A stretch of DNA of 64,000 nucleotides, taken from assembly GCA_900315425.1 (NCBI GenBank), contig OMZA01000002.1, positions 1-64,000 of the forward strand, written 5' to 3'. This stretch comes from an uncultured Eubacteriales bacterium (GTDB lineage Bacteria; Bacillota; Clostridia; Lachnospirales; Lachnospiraceae). The position numbers and the translations under genes were made by a program. Below, piece after piece: positions 55,068-64,000 of this stretch. Every line of letters starts with the position of its first letter. Position 1 is the first letter of the stretch. The notes under the pieces were generated by a model, which worked only from the letters and a program-made list of their open reading frames with translations, searched no databases and had not been told where the DNA came from.

Positions 55068-55853
55068 ATGGACTTCGAATTATTTACGAAACGCGTATAT
55101 TCTATAACTGGTATTGATATAGAATATTACAAAGAACGACAGATGAAACGTCGTATAGATTCATTAATAAAAAGACACAAATATTCCTCTTATGAGGAAT
55201 ATTTGTTTTATATGGAAAAAAATCCTTCTTTGTTAAAAGAATTCACGAATTATTTAACAATTAATGTATCTGAATTCTTTAGGAATCCAGAACAATGGCA
55301 GGTTTTAAAAAAAGAGATACTGCCTGTTTTGGTAAATGAAAGGGGCAATAACATAAAGGTATGGTGTTGTGCCAGTGCAGCTGGTGAAGAGCCATATTCT
55401 TTAGCGATTCTATTTTCACTTCTAAAGGAGGATAAAGAATACAAGGATGTTGATTTTAAAGTTATAGCATCTGATATTGATGAAAGATGTCTTGAAAAAT
55501 GTAAAGATGGAATTTACGATGAAAAAACTTTAAGCAATGTTCCTCTCCATATTAGAATGAGATGTTTTAGAGAAAAAGAAGGTAAATTTATCATATCTAA
55601 GGATATAAAGGATATGGTAGAATTTAGAAAGATAGATATAATCCATGGGGATTACGTTAAAGAATGTGATCTTATATTATGCAGAAATGTAGTAATATAT
55701 CTAAATTCTGAAGGAAGAGATATTGTCTATAATAAGCTTTCCAAGTCCCTTAATAAAAATGGCGTTTTGTTTATAGGAAGCACAGAACAGATAGTAGAAT
55801 ACAAAAAAATGGGATATTCTCATTTGAAGCCATTTTTTTATAAGAAAGTGTAG
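55068..55853 (+). CDS. cheR: Chemotaxis protein methyltransferase CheR
   Basis: Encodes 261 residues. CheR methylates glutamates of chemoreceptors with SAM. The N-terminal helical domain (FTKRVYSITGIDIEYYKERQMKRRI) and the SAM domain (VWCCASAAGEEPYSLAILF, ASDIDERCLEKC, CRNVVIYLN, LFIGSTEQI) are complete. Other che genes are not nearby. It lies 7 bases after rpsA. Confidence 0.94.
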   Translation: MDFELFTKRVYSITGIDIEYYKERQMKRRIDSLIKRHKYSSYEEYLFYMEKNPSLLKEFTNYLTINVSEFFRNPEQWQVLKKEILPVLVNERGNNIKVWCCASAAGEEPYSLAILFSLLKEDKEYKDVDFKVIASDIDERCLEKCKDGIYDEKTLSNVPLHIRMRCFREKEGKFIISKDIKDMVEFRKIDIIHGDYVKECDLILCRNVVIYLNSEGRDIVYNKLSKSLNKNGVLFIGSTEQIVEYKKMGYSHLKPFFYKKV

Positions 55854-55870
55854 TCATTTATGGAGGATTT

Positions 55871-56431
55871 ATGAGAGTTATAGCAGGTAGCGCAAGAAGA
55901 CTTAGCTTGAAGACTGTAGATTCTATGGACACCAGACCAACAACAGATAGGATAAAAGAAACATTGTTTAATATTTTACAAAATGATATTGATGATGCCA
56001 GCGTCCTTGATTTGTTTGCAGGTTCAGGTGGAATCGGAATTGAGGCTCTCAGTAGAGGAGCAAAGGAAGCAGTATTTGTTGATAATAGCAAAGAAGCGGT
56101 TAAATGTATAAATTATAATTTGGAATTTACCAAATTAAAAGACAAATCTTTTGTTTTAGAGTGTGATGCTTTAACAGGCATTTCAAGATTAGAAGGTAGG
56201 GGTAAATATTTTGATATAGTATTTATGGATCCGCCTTATAATAATCTTTTAGAACAACAGGTTTTGAAAAGACTTAAAAAATCAAGTATTATAGATGAAA
56301 ATACTTTGATAATAATAGAAGCTGAGAAAAGAACAGATTTTTCGTATCTTTCAGAAGAAGGTTATACTCCAATTAGAGAAAAAATTTATAAAACAAATAA
56401 ACATGTATTTGTGGTAAAAAAATCAGATTAA
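55871..56431 (+). CDS. rsmD: 16S rRNA (guanine966-N2)-methyltransferase
   Basis: Encodes 186 residues. Motifs: MRVIAGSARRLSL, TRPTTDRIKETLFNIL, VLDLFAGSGGIGIEALSRGA (SAM site) and the catalytic FMDPPYNN. The rsmD-coaD pair is conserved in Firmicutes. Confidence 0.95.
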   Translation: MRVIAGSARRLSLKTVDSMDTRPTTDRIKETLFNILQNDIDDASVLDLFAGSGGIGIEALSRGAKEAVFVDNSKEAVKCINYNLEFTKLKDKSFVLECDALTGISRLEGRGKYFDIVFMDPPYNNLLEQQVLKRLKKSSIIDENTLIIIEAEKRTDFSYLSEEGYTPIREKIYKTNKHVFVVKKSD

Positions 56432-56452
56432 GAACTGAGAAAAGAGGATGTT

Positions 56453-56950
56453 TTGAAAAGAATATGTATTTATCCGGGAAGTTTTGATCCGGTTACAAAT
56501 GGTCATATGGATATAATTAAAAGATCAGCGGCAATGTTTGACGAATTAATTGTGGCTGTTTTGAAGAATAATTCAAAAACTCCGTTGTTTTCTTCTGAGG
56601 AACGTGTTAATATGTTAAAGGAAGTGACTAAAGATATCAGCAATGTAAAAGTTGATAGTTTTAGTGGTTTGCTTGTTGATTACGCTGATAAAGTTGGCGC
56701 ATGTACTATAGTAAGAGGCCTTAGGGCTGTTACAGATTTTGAATACGAGCTTCAGATGGCACAGACTAATCGAATTATGAACAAAAGAGTAGATACTATA
56801 TTTTTAACAACAAGTTTAGATTATGCATATCTTAGTTCCAGCATAGTTAGAGAAGTAGCTGTATGTGGTGGAAGTGTAGATAAATTTGTACCAGAATATG
56901 TGAGTGATATGATTGGTAAAAAGCTTGAATTCACACAGGGAGGCAATTAA
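56453..56950 (+). CDS. coaD: Phosphopantetheine adenylyltransferase
   Basis: Encodes 165 residues from a TTG start with AGAGG upstream. It makes dephospho-CoA from ATP and 4'-phosphopantetheine. Motifs: [16 protein letters not shown] (HxGH-type), [17 protein letters not shown] and [18 protein letters not shown]. It shares one base with the next gene (TAATG). Confidence 0.97.
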   Translation: MKRICIYPGSFDPVTNGHMDIIKRSAAMFDELIVAVLKNNSKTPLFSSEERVNMLKEVTKDISNVKVDSFSGLLVDYADKVGACTIVRGLRAVTDFEYELQMAQTNRIMNKRVDTIFLTTSLDYAYLSSSIVREVAVCGGSVDKFVPEYVSDMIGKKLEFTQGGN

Positions 56951-57615
56951 TGAACAGATACGAACAGACTTTACAGGAAATGGAAGAATATATTGAAGGA
57001 TGCAAGAGACAGAAGTTCTCTGATATCAATATAATTGTTAATAGAGATGAGTTACATGAGTACATGAATGAACTCAGCACTAATACACCTGAAGAGATTA
57101 AAAAATATAGAAGAATTATTAATAATAGAGATGCTATTCTTAGTGCAGCTCAGGTTAAAGCAGAAGAGATAATGGCTGAAGCTAATAACCAGAGAGAACA
57201 GATGGTTGCAGAGCATGAGATTATGCAACAGGCTCAGGAACAGGGTCAGCAGCTTGTAGATGATGCTTCAGAGCAGGCTCAGCAGATTCTTGATAAGGCT
57301 GTAGCAGATGCTAATGATATTAGAACAAGTGTTATGCAGTATGCAGATGATACATTGGCAAATATTCAGACTATTGTTGAAAATGCAATGGATAATATCA
57401 ATGAGAAATATGATGCATTTATGAAATCTCTTTCAACAAGTCTAGAGGTATTAGTTGCCAACAGAAATGAACTTGCACCTGCAGAAGAAACAGATAATTA
57501 TGATGATGCAGATGATGATGTACCTGAATTAGATGATACAGATATTATGCCTAAGAATGATATTGATGATGATGATTACGAAGATTATACAGTAGATACT
57601 ACATTTTTAGGATAA
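56950..57615 (+). CDS. Coiled-coil protein of unknown function downstream of coaD
   Basis: Encodes 221 residues. An N-terminal helical part (RYEQTLQEMEEYIEGCKRQ; INNRDAILSAAQVKAEEIM) leads into a Gln/Glu/Ala-rich coiled coil (about 60-170), then a strongly acidic tail (about 178-215, many Asp and Glu) and the end TVDTTFLG. There is no signal peptide or membrane segment. It resembles DivIVA- or V-ATPase subunit H-like coiled coils often annotated ATPase in this position, but I cannot assign a function. It is translationally coupled to coaD by TAATG. Confidence 0.75.
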   Translation: MNRYEQTLQEMEEYIEGCKRQKFSDINIIVNRDELHEYMNELSTNTPEEIKKYRRIINNRDAILSAAQVKAEEIMAEANNQREQMVAEHEIMQQAQEQGQQLVDDASEQAQQILDKAVADANDIRTSVMQYADDTLANIQTIVENAMDNINEKYDAFMKSLSTSLEVLVANRNELAPAEETDNYDDADDDVPELDDTDIMPKNDIDDDDYEDYTVDTTFLG

Positions 57616-57648
57616 TAATTAAAAATATAATGTTTGATTGACCAATGG

Positions 57649-57679
57649 GGGTCTCGTGGGTAAACGAGACCCTTTTTTT
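57649..57679 (+). terminator. Terminator/attenuator before asnB
   Basis: GGGTCTCGT (57649-57657) pairs perfectly with ACGAGACCC (57664-57672), then seven T. TATAAT at 57626-57631 lies just upstream, so this may act as an asnB leader terminator as well as ending the coaD operon. Confidence 0.9.
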
Positions 57680-57719
57680 AGTTCATATAGTTTTATTAAA
57701 GCAAAAGGAGCGGATAGAT

Positions 57720-59564
57720 ATGTGCGGATTTGCAGGATATATTACCAAAGAAGGATTAGCTAAAAATTATAAAGATGATTTGTTGGAAATGATGAATGCA
57801 ATTATTCATAGAGGACCTGATGATTCTGGTTCTCACATAGATGATATGGCAGGTCTTGGATTTAGAAGATTAAGTATCATTGGTATAGAAAATGGAAAAC
57901 AACCGATGTACAACGAAGATGGAAGTATTGTGGTTGTATTTAATGGAGAAATATATAATTACAAAGAAATTAAAGAGGAATTAATTAACAAAGGTCATTT
58001 GTTTAAAACTCAGGCAGATACTGAAGTTTTAGTGCATGGATACGAAGAATATGGTCCGGATGTGGTGCAGAAATTAAGAGGAATGTATGCCTTTGCAATC
58101 TGGAATAGAAAAAAGAAAGAACTCTTTATTGCCAGAGATATATTTGGAATAAAACCTCTTTTCTATACTGAAACAAAAGAGGGAGATTTTGTATTTGGAT
58201 CAGAGATAAAATCTTTGTTGAAGTTTCCAAATGTAAAGAAAGAATTTAATCCTGAAGCTTTGGAAAGTTACTTGTCTTTCCAATATTCTGTACTTCCAGA
58301 GACGTTTTTTAAGGGGATTTATCGTCTTTCGCCGGCTCATTGTATCATTTGGAAAGATGGTCAAATGGATATAAAAAGATATTGGAAACCTGAATTTAAA
58401 CCAGATGAAAACATTTCCTTTGATGAAGCGGTTAAAAAGGTTAACAAGGTAATGAAAGATTCTATTGAAGCCCACAAGATTAGCGATACTGAAGTAGGTG
58501 GTTTCTTGTCCGGAGGTGTTGATTCAAGTTATATTGTGGCCAGAAGTGATTTGGATAAAACCTTCAGCGTGGGATTTGATTATCCGAACTGTAACGAAAC
58601 ACCTTTAGCTAAGACTTTGTCAGAATATGTAGGTGTTAAAAATAAAAGTAAATTAATAACTACAGAGGAATATTTTGAAGAATTTCCAAAGATTATGAAT
58701 CATTGTGATGAACCACTGTCTGATCCTTCGTGTATTGCATTATATTTTCTGTGCCGACTTGCCAGCGAGCAGGTAAAGGTTGTTTTGTCCGGAGAAGGCT
58801 CAGATGAATTGTTTGGTGGATATAATATTTATAAGACGCCATACGCCCTTAAGCCTGTTAAAATAGTACCGAAAGTTGTTAGAAAAGGCGTAGCAAATGT
58901 AATGAAAAAGATTCCTTTTAGATTCAAAGGTAAGGAATATATGATAAGAGCAGGTATGGATTTAGAAGACAGATATATTGGAAATGCTTATATTTACCAC
59001 ACAGATGAGGTATATAAGCTTCTTAAAAATCCTGTAAAAAAATATATTCCAGAGGATATTGTTAAGCCTTTATTCGCAAAGGTTAAGGATGCAGATGATG
59101 TAACTAAGATGCAGTACATAGATATTAATACCTGGTTGTGGGGAGATATACTTAACAAAGCTGACACCATGAGTATGGCACATTCTTTAGAAGTAAGAGT
59201 TCCTTTCCTGGATAGAGAGGTTGCCAAAGTGGCGTTTTCTATCCCTGCAAAACATAGGGTTAATAATAAGGAAACCAAGAGATATTTTAGGGCTGCAGCC
59301 AACGAATTTATGCCGGATGTAACAGCTGAAAGAAAGAAATTAGGCTTCCCAATTCCGGTAAGAAATTGGTTAAGAGAGGATAAATACTATAATTTAGTGA
59401 AAAGTGTCCTAGAATCAGAAGAATCTGCTAAATTTTTTAACATAGATTATCTTGTTAATCTGCTTGATGAACATTATAATAATAAATGTGACAATTCTAG
59501 AAAAATTTGGACGGTGTACGCATTTATATTATGGTATCAAAAGCATTTTAGCGTAGCCGCCTAA
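57720..59564 (+). CDS. asnB: Asparagine synthase (glutamine-hydrolysing)
   Basis: Encodes 614 residues. It starts MCGFAGY with the catalytic Cys2 exposed after Met removal (class II amidotransferase). NEGRPD-type motifs FNGEIYNYKEIK and GMYAFAIWN are followed by the synthetase P-loop FLSGGVDSSYIVA near residue 262. It makes asparagine from aspartate, glutamine and ATP. ATG at 57720 is fixed by the Cys2 requirement and the AAAGGAG nine bases upstream; an earlier ATG at 57645 lies in the terminator. Confidence 0.95.
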   Translation: MCGFAGYITKEGLAKNYKDDLLEMMNAIIHRGPDDSGSHIDDMAGLGFRRLSIIGIENGKQPMYNEDGSIVVVFNGEIYNYKEIKEELINKGHLFKTQADTEVLVHGYEEYGPDVVQKLRGMYAFAIWNRKKKELFIARDIFGIKPLFYTETKEGDFVFGSEIKSLLKFPNVKKEFNPEALESYLSFQYSVLPETFFKGIYRLSPAHCIIWKDGQMDIKRYWKPEFKPDENISFDEAVKKVNKVMKDSIEAHKISDTEVGGFLSGGVDSSYIVARSDLDKTFSVGFDYPNCNETPLAKTLSEYVGVKNKSKLITTEEYFEEFPKIMNHCDEPLSDPSCIALYFLCRLASEQVKVVLSGEGSDELFGGYNIYKTPYALKPVKIVPKVVRKGVANVMKKIPFRFKGKEYMIRAGMDLEDRYIGNAYIYHTDEVYKLLKNPVKKYIPEDIVKPLFAKVKDADDVTKMQYIDINTWLWGDILNKADTMSMAHSLEVRVPFLDREVAKVAFSIPAKHRVNNKETKRYFRAAANEFMPDVTAERKKLGFPIPVRNWLREDKYYNLVKSVLESEESAKFFNIDYLVNLLDEHYNNKCDNSRKIWTVYAFILWYQKHFSVAA

Positions 59565-59605
59565 TATAAATGTCAGGTATACCCTGACTTAGGAGGTTAA
59601 GTTTT

Positions 59606-60403
59606 ATGAGAATTTCCACCATAGCAAGTGGAAGCAGCGGTAATTGTATATACGTTGGTTCCAATAATACCCATTTACTGGTGGATACTGGTATTAGTAA
59701 GAAAAAAACTGAAGAAGGCCTTAATGAGAAGAATCTCAATATGAAAGATATTAATGGCATACTAATAACCCATGAACATTTGGACCATGTTAATGGGTTA
59801 GGTGTCATTTCTAGAAAATATGAGATTCCTATTTATTGTACAAAGGGGACAAAAAGAGCAATTCTTGCCAATGAAAAGCTTGGAAAGATTCCTGAAGACA
59901 TCTTTGTAGATATTAAGGCTGACAATCCATTCAATATAGGAGACATTGATGTCTCTCCATTTGCAATTCCTCATGATGCTGCAGAACCTGTAGCATTCAG
60001 ATTGAGTTCTAACAACAAAAGTGTTGCAGTTGCTACAGATATGGGTAAATTTGATGAATATATCATTAGTAATCTTAGAGAGTTGGATGCAGTGGTTATT
60101 GAAGCAAATTACGATGTGCGTATGCTTTTAGCCGGTATGTATCCATATTATTTAAAGCAAAGAATACTAGGTGATAACGGACATTTATCAAATGAATCCT
60201 CAGGTCAGTTAATTAATCAGATACTTCATAACAATTTAAAACATATAGTTCTAGCTCATCTCAGCAAGGAAAATAACTATGAAGATCTTGCTTTTGAAAC
60301 AGTAAGATCGGAGATTACCATGGCTGATTCTGAGTATAAAGGCGATGATTTTAACATAGTGGTAGCCAAAAGAAATGTGTGCTCAGCTATGTTTGAGGTA
60401 TAA
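59606..60403 (+). CDS. Metallo-beta-lactamase-fold hydrolase, WalJ/YycJ-like
   Basis: Encodes 265 residues. The opening TIASGSSGNCIYVGSN and the metal motif THEHLDHVNG (H-x-H-x-D-H) match YycJ/WalJ, an exonuclease-like protein of the WalKR locus. LAHLSKENNYEDLA near the C-terminus is also conserved. It is not next to walK/walR here. It precedes the ACT gene. Confidence 0.88.
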   Translation: MRISTIASGSSGNCIYVGSNNTHLLVDTGISKKKTEEGLNEKNLNMKDINGILITHEHLDHVNGLGVISRKYEIPIYCTKGTKRAILANEKLGKIPEDIFVDIKADNPFNIGDIDVSPFAIPHDAAEPVAFRLSSNNKSVAVATDMGKFDEYIISNLRELDAVVIEANYDVRMLLAGMYPYYLKQRILGDNGHLSNESSGQLINQILHNNLKHIVLAHLSKENNYEDLAFETVRSEITMADSEYKGDDFNIVVAKRNVCSAMFEV

Positions 60404-60425
60404 AACATTTAGGAGGAAAAATATA

Positions 60426-60698
60426 ATGAAGAAATCAATAATAACAGTAGTAGGTAAGGATTCAGTAGGAATTATTGCCAAAGTATGTACATATCTTGCA
60501 GAGAACAACGTCAATATTCTTGATATTTCCCAGACAATTGTGTCTGATTATTTCAATATGATGATGATAGTTGATGCGAATTCAGCTGATAAAAAAATCG
60601 GTATGTTAGAAGATGAGTTAAATGCTCTAGGAGAAGAAATCGGCGTTCAAATTAAGATTCAGCAGGAAGATATCTTTAACTCAATGCACAGAATTTAA
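60426..60698 (+). CDS. ACT-domain protein (UPF0237)
   Basis: Encodes 90 residues, one ACT domain (SIITVVGKDSVGIIAKVCTYL, ILDISQTIV, FNMMMIVDA). ATG at 60426 is chosen for the AGGAGGA upstream; an earlier in-frame start lies within the previous gene. The ACT/UPF0237 plus UPF0210 pair is common in Firmicutes; a ligand-sensing role is presumed, not shown. Confidence 0.9.
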   Translation: MKKSIITVVGKDSVGIIAKVCTYLAENNVNILDISQTIVSDYFNMMMIVDANSADKKIGMLEDELNALGEEIGVQIKIQQEDIFNSMHRI

Positions 60699-60736
60699 TT
60701 ATTGTATACTTAAGTATGATGTAAAAGGAGATATTC

Positions 60737-62101
60737 ATGATCAATATATTTGAAGTAAATGAAACTAATAAAATGATTGAGCAGGAGAATCTTGATGTAA
60801 GAACCATTACTATGGGTATTAGTCTTCTTGATTGTATGGATTCTGATCTTGCAAAAACCAACGAAAACATTTATAACAAAATCACTAAATTGGCGGGAAA
60901 ACTTGTGGAAACAGGAGATGAAATAGGTAAAGAATTTGGTATTCCTATTGTTAATAAAAGAATCTCTATAACTCCAATGGCTATTGTAGGATCTTCATGC
61001 TGTAAGACTTCTGAGGATTTTGTGGAAATGGCTAAAAACTTAGATAAGATTGCCAAGGAGTTAGGTGTTAACTTTATTGGAGGATATTCAGCCGTAGTTA
61101 GTAAAGGTATGACAAAAGCTGATGAACTTTTAATAAAATCTATTCCAAAAGCTCTTTCTGTAACAGATAACATTTGCTCATCTGTAAATGTTGGTTCTAC
61201 AAAGACAGGAATTAACATGGATGCGGTTAAACTTTTAGGTGAAGTTATTAAAGAGACAGCTGAGATTACAAAGGATAGAGATGCTATTGGTTGTGCCAAG
61301 TTAGTTGCAATCTGCAATGCGCCGGATGATAATCCATTTATGGCAGGTGCCTTCCATGGTGTAACTGAGGCAGATGCAATTATAAATGTTGGTGTCAGTG
61401 GACCGGGTGTTGTTAGAACAGCTCTTTCTAAAGTTAGAGGCGAGAATTTTGAAGTTCTCTGTGAGACAATTAAAAAGACAGCATTTAAAGTTACCAGAGT
61501 TGGTCAGTTAGTTGCCAGAGAAGCCTCTAAGAGATTAGATATACCATTTGGAATTGTAGACTTATCCCTTGCACCAACACCAGCTATTGGAGACAGCGTA
61601 GCTGATATATTACAGGAAATTGGTGTGGAAAGAGCAGGAGCTCCAGGTACAACAGCAGCCTTGGCTTTATTAAATGATCAGGTTAAAAAAGGTGGAGTAA
61701 TGGCTTCGTCATATGTAGGTGGCTTAAGCGGTGCTTTTATTCCGGTTAGTGAAGATCAGGGAATGATAGATGCAGTGAAGTTAGGTGCTCTTACAATAGA
61801 AAAACTAGAAGCAATGACATGTGTATGTTCAGTTGGTCTTGATATGATTGCTGTTCCTGGTGATATTAAAGCTACAACTATAAGTGGAATAATAGCAGAT
61901 GAAGCAGCTATTGGTATGATTAACCAGAAAACTACAGCTGTAAGATTAATTCCGGTACCGGGAAAACAGGTAGGGGATGAAGTAGAGTTTGGTGGACTAT
62001 TAGGATATGCACCAATAATGCCGGTAAATACATTCTCTTGCGATGCATTTGTAAATCGTGGTGGAAGAATACCAGCGCCAATACATAGTTTTAAAAATTA
62101 A
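60737..62101 (+). CDS. PFL family protein (UPF0210/DUF711)
   Basis: Encodes 454 residues, full length. Family motifs: [99 protein letters not shown] and [13 protein letters not shown]. Distantly related to glycyl-radical-enzyme folds but with no glycyl-radical motif expected; function unknown. Linked to the ACT protein upstream. Confidence 0.92.
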   Translation: MINIFEVNETNKMIEQENLDVRTITMGISLLDCMDSDLAKTNENIYNKITKLAGKLVETGDEIGKEFGIPIVNKRISITPMAIVGSSCCKTSEDFVEMAKNLDKIAKELGVNFIGGYSAVVSKGMTKADELLIKSIPKALSVTDNICSSVNVGSTKTGINMDAVKLLGEVIKETAEITKDRDAIGCAKLVAICNAPDDNPFMAGAFHGVTEADAIINVGVSGPGVVRTALSKVRGENFEVLCETIKKTAFKVTRVGQLVAREASKRLDIPFGIVDLSLAPTPAIGDSVADILQEIGVERAGAPGTTAALALLNDQVKKGGVMASSYVGGLSGAFIPVSEDQGMIDAVKLGALTIEKLEAMTCVCSVGLDMIAVPGDIKATTISGIIADEAAIGMINQKTTAVRLIPVPGKQVGDEVEFGGLLGYAPIMPVNTFSCDAFVNRGGRIPAPIHSFKN

Positions 62102-62114
62102 TAGTAAGTCAATT

Positions 62115-62160
62115 AAAAAAGGGACTGTCGCATTAGTTAAATCAGTGCGACAGTCCCTTT
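62115..62160. terminator. Bidirectional terminator between the PFL gene and tmcAL
   Basis: AAAGGGACTGTCGCA pairs perfectly with TGCGACAGTCCCTTT. The A run at 62115-62120 gives a T tract on the minus strand, serving tmcAL; the plus side has a shorter T run. Confidence 0.92.
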
Positions 62161-62186
62161 AATCATACATCCAATCAAATCAACAT

Positions 62187-63470
62187 CTAAGATGATGCTA
62201 CAATAACACCGTGTTCTTGTTCTGTTGGGATTTCGGTTTTGTATTTGTTTTTAATGATAAATCTATACATCTCATCTGCAAGCATATTTAATTCAAGCAT
62301 TCGTTTTCCACATGGAGATAATGTGTCAAAGGCTGTTGATATCTTGGTAATCATTGGAAGACTTGAATTATTATTAATCTCTGATAATAAGGCTTCTTTA
62401 TCTTTATTAAAACCAAGGATTCTAAAGTAGAATACATAGTCATTTTCTTTGAACAAATTAAAGTCTTCTTTTGTGTATCCAAACAAACTATACATAAGTA
62501 CTCTTCTGATTCGTGAACTTGTGAAGGTAGGAGCATTTGCTTTGCCTAAAAATGAAGTCACGTTGTTATATGAAGAAGCCATATTGCAAAGTCTATTGCT
62601 AAGTTCCTCGTTGCAATCGAATAATTCAGACATATCATATCGCTCATATTTTGCATCAAGAAGAGATTTTCCAATAAGTTGAGAGTAATCCTCAGAATTA
62701 ATTGGGTAAGTTTGTTTATAATCCTCTTCCAATCTGTTAATACAGCTGAGTGGAACAGCAGATTCCAGAGATTGTTTTATATTTAAGAAAGAATATAAAT
62801 TGTGACCATAGTATAAGTTTCTAATGGAATGAGCACTAGAAAGTTCTGTGTGAATTAAGTTATTTGAATTTGTTAGATTCTCACGTTTGATAGCTACTGG
62901 AATCATGTGACTATTTGTCTTTTTTATTGCTGTCAGGTATTCAATAGCTAAGATGTTGTTTGGTTTTGTAAGAATATCTGAAAGACTTGTTCCATCTATG
63001 CTGATTTCACGCATTGCCAAGGATTTTATAATGGCATTTTCACGACTTTTAACAAAGCTAACTCCGGATTTTAAATAAGACTGAAGAGTTTCTTTGTAAA
63101 TATCATCCTCTTCAATAATTATATCAGAGATTGCATTTAATAATTTAAGGTTATCATATTCACATCCAAAGCATAGATGACTTACAATTCCAAGTTTATT
63201 TAATATAGATATGGCGCCTGTTGCAAAGTAAGAAGCTGAGCTCATACTGTAACAAAATGGAAGTTCAATAACTAAGTCTACGCCGTTTTCTAAAGCAGTT
63301 CTTGCTCTGGAAAATTTGTCCATAAATGCAGGTGAACCACTTTGAACGTAATTACCACTCATGACAACTACAACATTGTCTGCACCTGTTCTTCTTTTGG
63401 CCTCTTCAATAAGGTATGAATGACCGTTATGAAAAGGATTAAATTCTGCAATAATACCTATGGTACTCAT
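62187..63470 (-). CDS. tmcAL: tRNA(Met) cytidine acetate ligase
   Basis: Encodes 427 residues. TmcAL makes N4-acetylcytidine at the wobble position of elongator tRNA-Met using acetate and ATP. The nucleotidyl-transferase motif GIIAEFNPFHNGHSYLI opens the protein, followed by VVVMSGNYVQSGSPAFMDKFSRARTAL, DLVIELPFCYSMSSASYFA and the C-terminal FTSSRIRRVLMYSLFG. Formerly YlbM. The ribosome site TAGGAGG is just upstream on the minus strand. It is divergent from pta; the acetate-using enzyme next to acetate metabolism is a known arrangement. Confidence 0.95.
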   Translation of the reverse strand: MSTIGIIAEFNPFHNGHSYLIEEAKRRTGADNVVVVMSGNYVQSGSPAFMDKFSRARTALENGVDLVIELPFCYSMSSASYFATGAISILNKLGIVSHLCFGCEYDNLKLLNAISDIIIEEDDIYKETLQSYLKSGVSFVKSRENAIIKSLAMREISIDGTSLSDILTKPNNILAIEYLTAIKKTNSHMIPVAIKRENLTNSNNLIHTELSSAHSIRNLYYGHNLYSFLNIKQSLESAVPLSCINRLEEDYKQTYPINSEDYSQLIGKSLLDAKYERYDMSELFDCNEELSNRLCNMASSYNNVTSFLGKANAPTFTSSRIRRVLMYSLFGYTKEDFNLFKENDYVFYFRILGFNKDKEALLSEINNNSSLPMITKISTAFDTLSPCGKRMLELNMLADEMYRFIIKNKYKTEIPTEQEHGVIVASS

Positions 63471-63561
63471 TTTATCCTCCTACGTATTAATGTACACAAA
63501 ATAGTACATATTTTCTTTGTTAATGATAGCATTTAGAGGGGAAAATATCAATATATGAACC

Positions 63562-63590
63562 TTGTGTGAGAACCTGATGTGGTGTATAAT
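63562..63590 (+). promoter_or_regulatory. Probable pta promoter
   Basis: TTGTGT (63562-63567), 17 bases, TATAAT (63585-63590), 40 bases before the pta start. Confidence 0.65.
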
Positions 63591-63630
63591 TTAGGTATGT
63601 ATTTCGTGTATTTTGGGAAGGAGTCGGCAG

Positions 63631-64000
63631 ATGAGCTTTATAGAAAGAATTAAGGAGAGAGCAAAGCAAGATGTTAAGACAATTGTATTGCCAGAATCAA
63701 TGGATAGACGTACTTATGAGGCAGCAGAGATTATTCTTAAAGAGAAGATTGCGAATCTTATAATTATTGGGACTAAGTCATATGTTGAGGAACAAAGTAG
63801 AGGTTTTGATATAACAGGGGCAACTATTTTGGACCCAACAACCAACAGTAAGACTCAGAATTATATTGATGTTTTCTATGAACTTAGAAAAAATAAGGGT
63901 ATGACTTTAGAAAAAGCTAAGGAAACTCTTTTAGGTGATTATATGTATTATGCATGTATGATGGTTAAGTTAGGTGACGCAGATGGGGTTGTGTCAGGGG
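63631..64000 (+). CDS. pta: Phosphate acetyltransferase, N-terminal part (runs off the window)
   Basis: The frame is open from ATG 63631 to the window end, 123 residues seen. It starts MSFIERIKERAKQDVKTIVLPES, with RRTYEAAEIILKE and GDYMYYACMMVKLGDADGVVSG, matching bacterial Pta. It converts acetyl-CoA and phosphate to acetyl phosphate, normally with ackA downstream. Ribosome site GGGAAGGAG at 63615-63623. Confidence 0.95.
   Translation, partial: MSFIERIKERAKQDVKTIVLPESMDRRTYEAAEIILKEKIANLIIIGTKSYVEEQSRGFDITGATILDPTTNSKTQNYIDVFYELRKNKGMTLEKAKETLLGDYMYYACMMVKLGDADGVVSG

Noticed and set aside
57645-57719. Upstream ATG extending asnB by 25 residues
   Set aside because: It would bury the catalytic Cys, which must be residue 2, and it lies in the terminator.
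1-64000. CRISPR array, prophage, rRNA or tRNA genes
   Set aside because: No regularly spaced repeats, phage structural genes, rRNA segments or tRNA cloverleaf ends with recognisable T-loop motifs were seen on reading; short tRNAs could still be missed without a covariance search.

Overview
The window is chromosomal DNA of a low-G+C (about one third G+C by eye) anaerobic Firmicute, most likely a Lachnospiraceae member (Clostridia). The grounds are the gene order yicC-remA-gmk-rpoZ-rimO-pgsA-cinA-recA-recX-rny, two T-box leaders, a Bacillus/Clostridia-type LexA box, strong Shine-Dalgarno sites, AGA/ATA-rich codon use, stand-alone ScpA/ScpB, RqcH and TmcAL, and a sodium-pumping biotin decarboxylase operon. 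Assignment is by pattern recognition; species is not resolved. Nearly all of the window is housekeeping DNA; only the first 1.5 kb looks accessory.

Region 1 (1-1560): the 3' end of a polymorphic toxin with a TNT (NAD+ glycohydrolase) domain, a likely immunity gene, a small orphan gene and an IS21-type transposase remnant. Region 2 (1560-12350): a phenylalanine T-box with pheST, a metallophosphoesterase, queA, a PilZ protein, an ABC-F ATPase behind a terminator-like hairpin, and the opposite-strand pair rqcH-tyrA. Region 3 (12350-20560): the yicC-to-cinA operon, recA-recX with a LexA-box promoter, and rny. Region 4 (20600-27910): an aminotransferase, proC, a NUDIX hydrolase, a XerD-like protein that has lost its catalytic residues, DAHP synthase on the other strand, then deoB-pdp. 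Region 5 (27990-35380): an LtaS-like sulfatase, scpAB, and a sugar ABC transporter (binding protein and two permeases, no ATPase). Region 6 (35485-45384): metF, a tryptophan T-box, trpEGDCBA without trpF, a SpoVB-like flippase and trpS. Region 7 (45460-51015): a biotin-dependent sodium-pump operon with an acyl-CoA carboxyltransferase, an OadG-like subunit, a biotin carrier, the membrane beta subunit and an OadA-type carboxyltransferase. Region 8 (51045-64000): baiN-like, cmk, ispH, rpsA, cheR, rsmD, coaD, a coiled-coil protein, asnB, walJ-like, an ACT protein, a PFL/UPF0210 protein, tmcAL (minus strand) and the start of pta.

Aromatic amino-acid metabolism is over-represented: DAHP synthase, prephenate dehydrogenase, the trp operon, trpS, and pheST under T-box control. 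The observations most worth a second look are the catalytically dead XerD homologue at the position expected for xerD, the toxin/immunity remnant, the two-carboxyltransferase sodium-pump operon with an unusually long OadG-like subunit, the missing trpF, and the hairpins placed directly before the ABC-F and asnB start sites. No CRISPR array, rRNA, tRNA or intact mobile element was recognised.
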